Assembly: GCA_033239525.1 (NCBI GenBank)
Contig: BSYO01000031.1
Location: 1,488,001-1,552,000, forward strand
Direction of reading: 5' to 3'
Source: Nepenthes gracilis
Lineage: Eukaryota; Streptophyta; Magnoliopsida; Caryophyllales; Nepenthaceae
Length of the DNA stretch: 64,000 nt
Part shown: positions 37,801 to 48,578 of the stretch, in pieces
Layout of the letters: each line of letters begins with the position of its first letter
Numbering within the stretch: position 1 is the stretch's first letter
Translations under genes and position numbers: made by a program
Notes under the pieces: model-generated
The model's input: the letters and a program-made list of their open reading frames with translations, nothing else
Told to the model about the DNA's origin: nothing
Database searches by the model: none

Positions 37801-38850
37801 AAGCATCGTCTCGTTATTTGTGGCCAGGATGACATCTCCCCAGCCTACAACGGGAGATGTTCCTTCATTCCCCATCCTTATTACTCCAAAGTCTCCAGGA
37901 GTATAAGATGTAAATAACTGCCTTCTGGACATGACGTGCAAGGTTGCACCGGAGTCAACTATCTAGCCGGACTCATCATCGGTCACGTTTGCCACGTCTC
38001 CTTCACTTATCAGCAGGAGGCCGCCTACTGTGACTACAGAGACGGAGGACTTCTCTTCTGCTCGTCCACTGTCACCTTTATCTCTTTCCGTATTTTTCTG
38101 CTTTCATTTGAAGCAATGCTTTTTAATGTGGCCTTTCTTGCCACAGTGGTGACACTCAAGGTTTTGATACCTTGATCTTGACATACTACGAGCTTTATTT
38201 CCTTGCTTTTGACCACGGCCTCTACTTCTTTCCCTTGATTCAGTCACAAGTACCTCAGATGTCGGGGTCCCTTGTGATTTTCTTGACTCGTTCATGAGTA
38301 GGGAAGCAATAACCTCATCCAACTTTAAAGTATCTTTACCGAACAATAAGGTTGTAACAATATGGTCAAAAGAGGCCGGCAGGGAGGCCAGTAGGACTAA
38401 CGCCTTGTCCTCCTCCTTGATTTCTTCATCAAGGGCGGTCATCTGCGTCAATATCCGGTTGAACTCGTTCAAGTGCTTCTCAAAGCTTCCTCCCTCCGAC
38501 AATCGCAGGCCATAAAATTGCTTTCTAATATGAAGCTTGGTCGTCAAGGATTTAGACTTGTAGCGGCTCTCTAACTTCTCCCAGACCTCCGCTGGATCAG
38601 TTATACCAAGGACTTCTTGGAGAGTGTTGTCCGTCAGGCACAACTTGATGGTACAGTTTGCCAAATCTCTCTTATCTTGCCATTCATCATCAGTCAGATT
38701 TACAGGCTTGTCGTCCTTCTTCTTCAACGCCTTCACTGTCCCTTCTCTCGTTAGAATGTTTTTCACCCTCTCTTACCAGAGAATGAAATTGCCCTGCCCA
38801 TTGAACTGCTCAACGCTGAACGGCAGATTCTTTGACGACGAGGATGCCAT
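34890..38850 (-). pseudogene. Copia gag-pol polyprotein, multiply interrupted
   Basis: Gag starts at the ATG at 38850 and contains the zinc knuckle CHHCGKKGHIKKHC near 38110-38150. Protease has the DSGA active site just upstream of 37941. Integrase (37941-36739) has an HH..CC domain whose last cysteine is replaced by tyrosine (CPHY) and a DD(35)E core with DVCG, SDNGGEY and a TERMN-type Glu. Reverse transcriptase (36289-35204) has catalytic YVDD. RNase H (35203-34890) has DSQSAIHL. Stops lie at 38773, 38104, 37963, 37249, 36668, 36299, 35204 and 35132, and a 1-base frameshift lies near 36787. Seven of the stops could be single C-to-T or G-to-A changes of Gln or Trp codons. The domain order integrase before reverse transcriptase defines Ty1/copia. 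Confidence 0.95.
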
Positions 38851-38870
38851 TAATACAAAGTATGTAACCT

Positions 38871-38883
38871 GGCTCTGATACCA
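38871..38883 (-). other. Copia primer-binding site
   Basis: Minus-strand TGGTATCAGAGCC, complementary to initiator-Met tRNA, 2 bp from the 5' LTR. Confidence 0.95.
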
Positions 38884-38885
38884 CT

Positions 38886-39530
38886 TGTTGGGAAAAGAGG
38901 GCGGACTACTTTCCCGATTAAACAAGACAGTAAGAAATGTGAATGAAGAAAAATAATGAACACAAATATTTTACGTGAAAAACCCTTGTCAACAAAGAAA
39001 AACCACGGGACAATCCGTCCACTGAATGTGTTTTACTATAAGAGAGATTTGGGAACAATTTTCCTTGTTACACAGTAGAACAAAGAACTTGAAGAACAGA
39101 GCAATAGCAATACACTCACACGATTGCTTACAGTTTCTCCTACCTTCACAATTCTCTATATTCTCTCTGTCTCTAAACTCTCTGCGTATATCTCTCTATA
39201 TATCATATAGCAAGTTACAAAACTTGCCTTTTTAATATCAGTAACCGCCCATCAAAATCGGGCAATATTCTATACAACCAATGATAGAATATGCTCTGTC
39301 CAAAAAACAACTGCTCCTGCATAACCGTCTGAGATCACGTATCTCCAAACAAATCTGCTGAGCTGGCGTCGTTCTGAATTTCCTGGCGGGCGGCCAACAG
39401 TTGGTCATCCGCATTCTCCACAAGGCCGGTCAACATTTTGTTGACCGCCAATCCGGTCAACATTCCATTGACCATCCATCCGGTCAACGGGACGTTGATC
39501 GGAACTTCTTCATGGGAGAGATTTCCAACA
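38886..39530 (-). repeat. Copia 5' LTR
   Basis: 645 bp. It differs from the 3' LTR mainly by an extra 27 bp near 39455-39482 that adds one more TTGACC/GGTCAA unit. Confidence 0.96.
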
Positions 39531-40543
39531 CTTTCCAAGGTCTACACTTAGGTTCTTTGCCAAACCCACAAGAGCAACCTTTGACGTGACATAAGCATGA
39601 GGGCCTAATCCTACAATCACGGACATATCGCTAGAGGTGAAGAGAATTACACCTTTTCTTTTTGGGATCATGACTCGAGCTGCATGCTTGGCACATAAAA
39701 ATCCACCATAGAGATTTACATCGAGAACCCTTTTAAAATCTTCGCTTTCTGCTTCAAGGATAGTTGATATATGAAATTGGCCAGCAATTCCAGCATTACT
39801 ATACATTATATCAAGTCTTCCATACTTTGAAATAGCTGTGTCCACAAGATTTTTAACGTCGGATTCTTTGACAAAATCGCAGTGGACGTAAGAAATATTT
39901 TCAGAAACTATGTCTTTGCATAGTGACAAATCGAGGTCATCTTGAACATCAGCGATGATAACCTTTGCACCGTGAATGATGAACAACTTCGCTGTGCATG
40001 CACCAATGCCACTGGCCCCTCCGGTAATAATTGCCACTTTGCCTTCTAATCTGAAAAGTTATGCACTAGTGTTTGTTATTGAATTTCTGTTATATATATT
40101 CAATGCCTTATTAGTTATGATATAATTAGTTAATATGCAACACTGCCGATTGAGGGGGCTCTCCCTGAAATAAGGTTTTTTTATTTAAATACTAAAATAT
40201 CAAAATATCTATCTTAAAAAAAAAAAAACTATTTCCGCATATTTTTAGTTAGAATCGACATGGAATATAATATAGGCTGAGATGGATGAAATTTTTTAAT
40301 TGTAAATTTTGATCTAAATTTTCCCAGCACAGCAAAATATATTGACCTAAACTAAATATATCAATAAAATTAACTAATAAAAATTCAAAAAATGCATCTG
40401 ATAATCTAAATTCTTTAGACTTGCCTCTTGCCAGCAGAGGCTGCAGTGACAGTGGAATTGCTCATCTCTGCCATCTCAGTGTTGCCGCAAACAAAGGGTT
40501 GAAGATCAATTTAGCTATGAATGAGTTCTCTGCATGAATAGGC

Positions 40544-40551
40544 TGTTTATA
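40544..40551 (-). promoter_or_regulatory. SDR2 TATA box
   Basis: TATAAACA on the minus strand, 70 bp upstream of the SDR2 ATG, in the same sequence context as the SDR1 TATA box. Confidence 0.6.
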
Positions 40552-40599
40552 GGAAGGAAATTATTGTCAATAAAATAATAAAAAATAACCCCATAACTC

Positions 40600-42154
40600 T
40601 TAGTTAATTTATTTTATTTTATTTTTTGTATTATAATTGGTGGGAATGACTATTAGTAAGAGAAAAGATGACAATTTCATCTCCTCTCGTTGAATTTTAT
40701 TCACTTTTGAACACAATTTATCCCGTCTTGTGAAAAATTTATTGAAATAATAAAGATTATTTCTATAAGTAATTTAAATATATAACATTCAGCTCAAAAT
40801 AGATTAACCTTGTGGCCACTCCAATGCCTACAATCCAATAAAATATTTGTTTGATTATATAATTGGGTATAATTTTCAAAGTAAAGAGTTGTACAATTTG
40901 GAAAATGGTTGAGTATTGCACTTGCGCACTCTTTAAATTCAATCTAAAAAATTAAAGAAAAATAAATACAGAAATAAAAGAAGCCGCCACTATTTTTGAA
41001 TAGTATGATGGCGAATATAAATGTTTATACTCATTATCAACCAACGGCGAAGATTTAAAATTAAATTAATATATAATAAATATTAAATTATCTTTTAAAT
41101 AATTTGATATAATATCTATTTATTTATTTATTTAAATTATAATATTTATTATTAAATTTACTAAAAAATTTAAATCACCATAACAGCTGTCCTATATATA
41201 GAATATTTTTATTTAACTTTTAGAAAGAAGTGCCTAGAAAAGAAGAGAAATCAGATACGGATAATCTTTGCTTGACTTAGATCAATGGAGAGTAAACCCT
41301 AAATTTATGATTACAAGTTTAACATGACAGATAATATTAATTTTAGATAAAAATATTTAACTGGAAGTAATTTGTATTTAATTATTGAGGTGGACGTGTG
41401 GGCTGAAATAAAAATCAGATATTTAGCTCTTTTAGGGATGGTGCATGCGAGGGCCATGAACCGTGCTTATGTTTATTTTGAATAGTGTATCTGCACCTAA
41501 TACATGTGTGATATGGGCATGTGTTCATTTTGGATAGAGTGAATATGCCTGATCCGTATATAAAAGACGTACATGTGTAATTTTGGTATATAAGTATGCC
41601 TGATATGAGCTTGGCCATTTTGGGCTATGGTGCTTGACATAGGCTTGACTAGTGCACGTATGACAGGTAGGGTAAATAATATGCTCCTGCTTTTTTTTTT
41701 TACTTTATTTTTATCTGCTATAAATTATTTTGATTTGGAAACTTACAAAATTCTTTGAAAAATTATTTCTTTATGTCAATGTATACAATTTAAATATAAC
41801 TTTTTTAGAAACCAAGGGCCAGTAGGATTTCATCGACTAAAGGAATGAATAATTTAATGTTGAATTATATTTGTTTTTACATAATCAAAGATCGTGCGTT
41901 ACTATTTAAGACTCATAGATCGACAGTCATACATATAACCCTATAAACGGAACCGATCACTACTTTTATCTGTGGATGATAGATTTAAACCTTGATTACC
42001 AATATAATATACTAATATATGCCATAATTTTTAACATAATTGTTGAGTTTTATTTTATAAATTCTTAACATGCAATACTTATATTTTCTATTGAAATTTA
42101 GCTATGATGAATTTTAAAATATAGAATGCTAAATTAGCATAGTAGTATAGCAAA
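40600..42154. other. AT-rich upstream flank of SDR2
   Basis: No gene supported. A G-richer patch at 41390-41650 ('gcatgcgagggccatg', 'tgatatgggcatgtg') has a 67-codon minus frame without recognisable motifs and may be an old repeat. Confidence 0.4.
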
Positions 42155-44508
42155 TGCAACGGAATGAGTCATTATCCTCTAAAGATCTTCTGTCAATGAA
42201 CAAACAAAACTAATATCCATAATTTTAAATCATTGAATTCTACAAAAATTCGGGTAGTCTCCTCTAAAACTGGTCAAAATCCATACAAAAACCTGTATTT
42301 TTCACAATCTGGACAAGTATACAAATAAATAGACTTCTACATTCATTCATTACACAAATATAAGATCAACAAAATATCATATCATCCATGCTTCCAACAC
42401 AATACTTCTAAACTATCGTATTGAATCTAAGAAAGATGCTATCTAGGACCACAACAATCTAAACATCAAAATAGTGTAGAAGCGACTAAATCCATATGTT
42501 AACTTGTAGAAATAAGAACAATACATCCAACATAATATTGTAACATTTTACATTATCATAATCTACAACGTTCATCCTAAAATACTAGCAATATGCATCC
42601 AAAATCCTTCAAATAACCAAAATCTTCCAAGGTCTTCAAGACTCACAAGCTTCCCTTCTTCTAATTAGTTCTGATTTCGATTCTTATCGGTCTTCTGCTT
42701 ATCTGAAGGGAAAAATAGAAAGCAATGAGTGAGCTAACAGCTCAATAAATGTATCCAAAACCGTAAGAATATATAAATCATGTAAACATGCATATATAAA
42801 ATGACAAATAAATATATAAGACATTCAAAAATCAAATATGTATATGGGTGAGGTATGAACATAAAAACAATGCATAATCATACAAAAATTTCTCGGTTCT
42901 AAAAACTTGGGTTCAAAAACACAAATTCTTCATTTATTCTTAGTTCGGGATCCGTATCTGAAAACAATTCAATCGTAATTGCCTAGTTCTTAGTTCAAAG
43001 TACATGTAATTTAACTTCTCATTTAAAATTCTATCATCTATATTTTACATCTCGAGGCAGGATGACTCTTTTTATTTTAATTGTTAATATCTTCCATACT
43101 TTACATCCCGATGACAGGATGCCCATTTTTAGCTTAATTTTTATTCTCCATACTTTACATCCTGATGACAGGATGATCCTTTTCGATTTAATTATTATTA
43201 CCCTCTATACTTTACATCCTAATGACAGGATGCTTGTTATTTGGCTTAATCGTCATCCTCCATAATATCCCGATGACAGGATGATTTCTTATTCAGTTTA
43301 ACTATTTTTCTCCATACTTTACATCCCGAAGCAGGGATGATTTTTTTAGGCCTAATTTCTATTATTTAGCACCCCGATTGAGAGACGGCCCGTACATCAC
43401 CCAAATGACGAGGTCATTTTCATGTCATGTCGGCAAACTTTATCTGAATATACAGCAATCCTAGGTCCGATCTTCCTACTGATTTACTTAATTTGAGGTA
43501 TCCTTGTCTTTATTTCCCTAATCATAACTCATCATGCCTCAAAAGCTATTCTAATTCATACAATTAAACCTTTGGTTAACTTTAGAGCTTCTCGATAATT
43601 TAACGGTATAGTTTCAAATAAAATCTTTAAGTACAAATCATCAGATAAGCTTCATCAAGTTTTCAATTAATACTTCAATATCAAGATTTAAGATTTTCAA
43701 TCACCAAATCCCTAATTTTCGTCCTAGGGTTCCATACAAATTTTCCGGACATAAATCGAACACAAAACGTATACCAAACGGTGAAATCGAAGCCATAAAC
43801 CTTGATAGTCATATACAAATACAAAATCTATCCATATTTACCGTCAATATATCACTATTTTTGAGTTAGGGTTTAAATCAAACTATCCGGACACAAATCG
43901 ATCACAAAACATTAGTCATTCCACGAAATTGGTGCCACAATTCGTGATACATGTACATAAACATGAAATTTAATTCAAGAGTCATGAGAATCATGCAACA
44001 TTCATAGGAAATCTTGAGATATTAAAACACGGTAAAAACGAAAAATAATATCTAAGGCACACTTGCCTTAGCCCGATCTAACGTTATTCTTACTTGGATC
44101 AAAGTGAAACAGCCAAAATCTCCCTTTTTTCCTCTTTTCCTCCCCTTTTCCTCTCTTTCCTTCATGCTTTTGCTTTCTCTCTATCCCCTATTCCTTTTTA
44201 AAACAAAATGAAAGTAGGTCGGTGGCTGAAAGTCAGGTTTACGTTCGAGCACCTAGCAAGTGCGAGGCGAGTGCACAAGCACTAGAATTGGTGCCCTCCC
44301 AACTCGCTCGAGTGAGTAGTGTACGAGCCTCTTTCCGGAGCAATCTGCTTTTGGCGCTTGCTGCTAGGCTCGAGCCAACAGCGAACCCAACTTTGCTGCT
44401 TACTGCACTAAGGCTAATTTTGCACTTTTCTCAATTTTACTTATTCTAAACTTAATTATACTAATTTAATTACTGGAATTATTATGTTTTGAAAACTCAA
44501 AAATTATA
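42155..44508 (-). repeat. Element C 3' LTR
   Basis: 2354 bp. It contains six ~55-60 bp tandem units with the core TTTACATCCCGATGACAGGATG at 43031-43345, a GC-rich CTCGAG-bearing block at 44230-44390 and the leader motif CTAAGGCAAGTGTG (minus strand, 44058-44071). Confidence 0.82.
43031..43345. repeat. Tandem repeat inside the element C LTR
   Basis: Units recur at about 43035, 43086, 43147, 43206, 43259 and 43311. Each has CATACTTTACATCC followed by GATGACAGGATG, separated by T-rich fillers. The same array is at 47900-48210 in the other LTR. Confidence 0.9.
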
Positions 44509-44525
44509 ATTCTCCCCCACTTATA

Positions 44526-45640
44526 AAAATTTCATCCTTGAAATTTAACAAACTTTGAATTTACCTTAATCAAAGGAACCTTCCAAGCATTCCCAAATCA
44601 CTTTCAGATTAAAATGGTTATCCTAAAACCTTAAACCTCCAAATCATCCTAATCCTTATTATATGATGTGTCCCATTTAAAGTCTAAGACCATTAAGTCC
44701 GAAAGTAGACCTAATTTATTGACTATTTTTCCGACTTGGTTCTAAACCTTAAACTAGCAAAATGTTTTACTTCCTTTCATACTAAACCTCAAGATCTCTT
44801 TGGCACGCTAATGATCCAACTAATCCAACCCGAACATGTCATCTATAATCACCATGGGTGGGTCATTCTGATTGTCCTAAAACAAGACCATAGGACTTCC
44901 CACTTCCAACTTCATAACTTCAACATTTTAGATGCGATTATGTTTCACAACTTAGAAATACAACATTCCATTGCTTCAAGCATTCGAACCTGCCCATAAT
45001 TCCTTAATCCGAAACTTCCAATTGCTAATTCCGACTTACGGAGGAGTAACCCAAACTAGGGATTCCTCTCCCTTTTAACCCAAGGACATCTATCTACATA
45101 TGATGCATAAAAAATATAGTTCTAGATTTCCCTCAAACACCGGGATCCACTTTTTACAGTCTCCAAACTTATAGATTCGCAAGACATCAATTACCTCCAA
45201 AAGCAGTATCCATAAATTCTCGAGACAAAGACCTTATCATAAAATCTCACTACGGCGATATAATTTTGAATCATAAACTCCTCCCCCACTTAAACCGAGG
45301 GTAGCCACCTATTTAGGATCCAAAAATAATAAGATCCTAACCTTTTCCAAGAAATCGCTACCATTAAAGTTGCCTCGCACCTACATTGCATTCCTTCCTT
45401 CAATAAACATATGACTGACTAGTTTCCACAATTCGCAACATCCACAAAAGAACACACATATAAACCAGGGAATAATCTAGAATTTACTGGGTGGATGTAA
45501 GATAATATAAATTTTAGGAAAAAGAATACATGAACCCTAACTCAAATAAAACAGAAATCAAGCTCCTCAAATAAGAAAATACCTTCGTCTACGCTTGGGG
45601 GTGCCTTAGCAGTCTAAACTGTTACCATAAGTGCCTTAAC
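44526..45640. other. Element C interior, non-coding
   Basis: Occupies the place of pol. I find no conserved pol motif in any minus frame, and no other gene. Confidence 0.45.
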
Positions 45641-45645
45641 TGCTG

Positions 45646-46617
45646 CTAGTTTCCTTGGTAGGGGACAATTCTTAGCCAGGTAGCCTGCTGACCACAATTA
45701 AAACAGGCCCCCGTTGCTTTAAAATAAGTCATTCCCGGATGCCTCCTTCCACACTGCATACAATACACTTTAAACTCTTGAGAACCGGTCACTAGTTGAA
45801 CCTCAGTGATGCTCTTTCCCTGATCTTCCGTCTTCACCCTTTTGGATGGCCCCGAGGGTCCCAAACTCAACCTTGCATTATTACTCTTCCGGCTGTCTGC
45901 CTTCTTAGCAAAGAATTTCTGGGTTTCCAACTGCCTCTCGAATATTAGGGCCCAATCTAATATATTAGCATATATTTGGAGTTTTTGAGTCATCAATTGC
46001 CTTCTAATATCATCCTTTAATCCCTACTAAAACTTCTTTGCTTTCCTTAATTCGTCCTCCACAAAATACGGTGTATATCAGGACAATTCAGTAAACTCTG
46101 CGCCATATTCTGCTATGGTCTGATTTTTCTGTCTAAGCTACATAAATTCTTACTCCTTTTGATCCTGAAGATTGGAAGGAAAATACTTTTCCATAAAAGC
46201 TTCTTCAAACATTCTCCAAGTAATCTCATAATCAGGCACACCTAACGCCCTCTTCTTCATGGGCCACCAGCTATCAGCTTCACCTTCCAACTTATACACC
46301 ACAAACATAACATTTTCTCGATCAGAACATTAAATCACCGTAAAGATCTTCTTCATCCTCTAGATCCAAATATCCGCCTTTACCAGATCAGGTTCACCAA
46401 AGAATTCAGGCGCTCTCTCCGCCGTGAACCCATCATACGTTGTCGGAGCAAGATTTACTAGAACTGGCTCAAGTGCGAGAACCAGAGACATATAATGTTG
46501 CTCCAACAATTCAACAATATTCGTCATCCTTCCCAATAAATTTACATACTCGGCTTCTCGATCGTAGGGGGTACTAGCATCTCCACGATTAATTCTTCTA
46601 CCCCGTCTACTTGCCAT
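45646..46617 (-). pseudogene. Element C gag remnant
   Basis: The ATG at 46617 begins a frame with RGDASTPYDREAEY and LLGRM. A gag core follows (EFFGEPDLVKAD; WW-containing segment near 46270) and then a C-terminal cysteine-rich region (CMQCGRRHPG, CFNCGQ) near 45660-45760, typical of Ty3/gypsy gag. Several stops interrupt it, and a frameshift destroys the second half of the zinc knuckle. Confidence 0.8.
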
Positions 46618-47015
46618 GCTATATCCTATAACCACAAATATCACAATATTAGCCGACCTCAAATAATCAAATCAAAGGGAGGGGTTAAAATAAATCAGTA
46701 CTATCCAGAATAAAATCCTTAATGCCAACCCTCGGCCATTCCCTCTAACCCTAACTACTCTTATCTTTTTTCAATTTAAAACAGTTCATTCTGAACCTTC
46801 AACTCAAATCAATTAGCCTAGGCCTAAAATCAATATCACTCTACTTAATCACTAAGTTGCGGTCTATTTCCGGCCTAACTTATGCTTGCTAGGTTACCTA
46901 GGACGTAATCATCCTATGTCTATATCCCTACTTATTCAATCAATCATAATCGTTTTTTAAGTTTTCGCATGCGATTCAAATCATTCCTAAGGCATCTCTT
47001 TTCTCTAATACTAAC

Positions 47016-48578
47016 TGTGATGGAATGAGTCTTTATTCTCTAAAGACCTTCCATCAATAAATAAACAAAACTAATATCCATAATTTTAAATCATTGATTT
47101 TTGTAGAAATTTGGGCAGAGTCTTCTCTAAAATCGGTCAAAACCCACATAAACAATATGTATTTTTCACAATCTGGACAAGCATACATAAAAAAAGACTT
47201 TCACATTCATTCATTACACAAACACAGGATCAACAAAACGCCATATTATCCATGACTTCAACAAAGTACTCCTAAATTATCATATTGGATCTAAGAGAGA
47301 TGTCATCTAGGACCATAACAATCTAAACATCAAAATAGTGCAGAAGCGACTAAATACATATGTTAACTTGTTGAAATAAGAACAATACATCCAACATAAT
47401 ATTATAACATTTTACATTATCATAATCTACAACATTTATCTCAAAATACTAGCTATCTACATCCAAAATCCTTTGAATAATCAAAATCTTCCAAGGTCTT
47501 CAAGACTCACAAGCTTCCCTTCTTCTAACTAGTTCTAACTTCGATTCTTATCGGGCTTCTACTTATCTAAAGTAAAAAATAGAAAGCAATGAGTGAGTTA
47601 GTAGATCAACAAATGTACCCAAAATCGTAAAAATATATAAATCATGTAAACATGCACATATAAAATGACAAATAAACATATACGAAATTCGAGAATCAAA
47701 TATGTATACCGGCAAAGTATAAACATGAAAACAATGTATAATCATACGAAAATTTCTCGGTTCTAAAAACTTGGATTCAAAAACACAAATTCTTCATTTA
47801 TTCTTAATTCGGGATCCATATTTGAAAATAATTCAATCATAATTTTTTGGTTCTTATTTCGAGGTTCATGTAATTAACTTCTTATTTAAAACTACTATCC
47901 TCTATACTTTACATCCCGAGATAAGATGGCTCTTTTCATTTTAATAGTTACTATCCTCCACACTTTACATCCCGATGATAGGATGCCCATTTTTAGCTTA
48001 ATTGTTATCATCCATACTTTACATCCTGATGACATGATGATCCTTTTCGATTTAATTATTATTACCCTCCATACTTTACATCTCGAGGGCAGGATGCTTG
48101 TTCTTTGGCTTAATCGTTATCCTCCATACCTTACATCCCGATGACAAGATGATTTCTTATTCAATTTAACTATTTTCCTCCATACTTTACATCCCAAGGC
48201 AAGATGATTCTTTTAGGCCTAATTTCTATTATTTAGCACCCCGATTGAGAGATGGACCACACATCACCCAAAGGACGAGGTCATTTTCATGTTATGCCGG
48301 CAAACTTTATCTGACTATACGACAATCCTAGGTCCAATCTTCCTACTAATTTACTTAACTGCAGGTATCCTTATCCTTATTTTCCTAATCATAACTCATC
48401 ATGCCTCAAAAATCATTCTAATTCATACAATTAAACATTTGGTTAACTTCAAAGCTTCTCGATAATTTAACGATATAGTTTCAGATAAAATCTTTAAGTA
48501 CAAATCGTCAAAAAAGTCTAATCAAATCTCTAATTAACACTTCAATCTCAAGATTTATGATTTTCAATCACCAAATCC
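47016..48578 (-). repeat. Element C 5' LTR, truncated
   Basis: Begins TGTGATGGAATGAG on the plus strand. It parallels 42155-43715 and then stops abruptly at a junction with gypsy protease sequence at 48579. Confidence 0.85.

Larger units (their letters stand above)
34245..39530 (-). mobile_element. Complete Ty1/copia retrotransposon inserted in SDR2 exon 2
   Basis: 5286 bp, with LTRs at 34245-34864 and 38886-39530, flanked by the target duplication CTTTC (34240-34244 and 39531-39535). It lies in the same transcriptional direction as SDR2. The interior carries, in copia order, gag, protease, integrase, reverse transcriptase and RNase H. Eight in-frame stops and one frameshift make it non-functional for protein. 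By hand count the LTRs differ at about 28 of ~618 aligned positions plus a 27-bp and a 2-bp indel, implying an insertion of roughly 1-2 million years if a grass-type rate applies. Confidence 0.97.
33949..40474 (-). pseudogene. SDR2: SDR110C paralog split by a copia retrotransposon
   Basis: Exon 1 is 40474-40425 (50 bp, ATG at 40474). The intron is 40424-40051 with a GC donor. Exon 2 runs from 40050 into the retrotransposon at 39530 and resumes at 34239, ending at a TAG at 33951-33949. Without the insertion and one copy of its 5-bp target duplication the exons sum to 861 bp and stay open throughout, giving 286 residues. TGGASGIG, Asp at the end of strand two, NAG, the catalytic Ser, YVTSK and the C-terminal DGGY region are all present. 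As it stands, translation would run through LGK into a few LTR-encoded residues (CWKSLP) and stop at 39510, giving 196 residues without the substrate-binding C-terminal part. About 70% identical to SDR1 by eye. Confidence 0.92.
42155..48578 (-). mobile_element. Element C: pol-less Ty3/gypsy retrotransposon, 5' LTR truncated
   Basis: LTRs lie at 42155-44508 and 47016-48578 in direct repeat; the second is cut off by the junction with the duplicated block. Its interior (44509-47015) has a polypurine tract at the left end (minus-strand GTGGGGGAGAAT, 44509-44520), a decayed gag, and a degenerate primer site next to 47016 (TTAGTATTAGAG). No protease, reverse transcriptase or integrase is seen. It belongs to the same family as element D, by LTR ends, repeat zone and gag start. 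Confidence 0.8.

Noticed and set aside
40424..40424. Alternative GT donor three bases into the SDR2 intron (GCAA|GT)
   Set aside because: Using it shifts the reading frame at the exon junction, and SDR1 has no GT at that place.
43031..43345. Possible CRISPR-like array of regularly spaced repeats
   Set aside because: Repeats are imperfect with T-rich similar fillers, are duplicated in the two LTRs of one retrotransposon, and lie in plant DNA.
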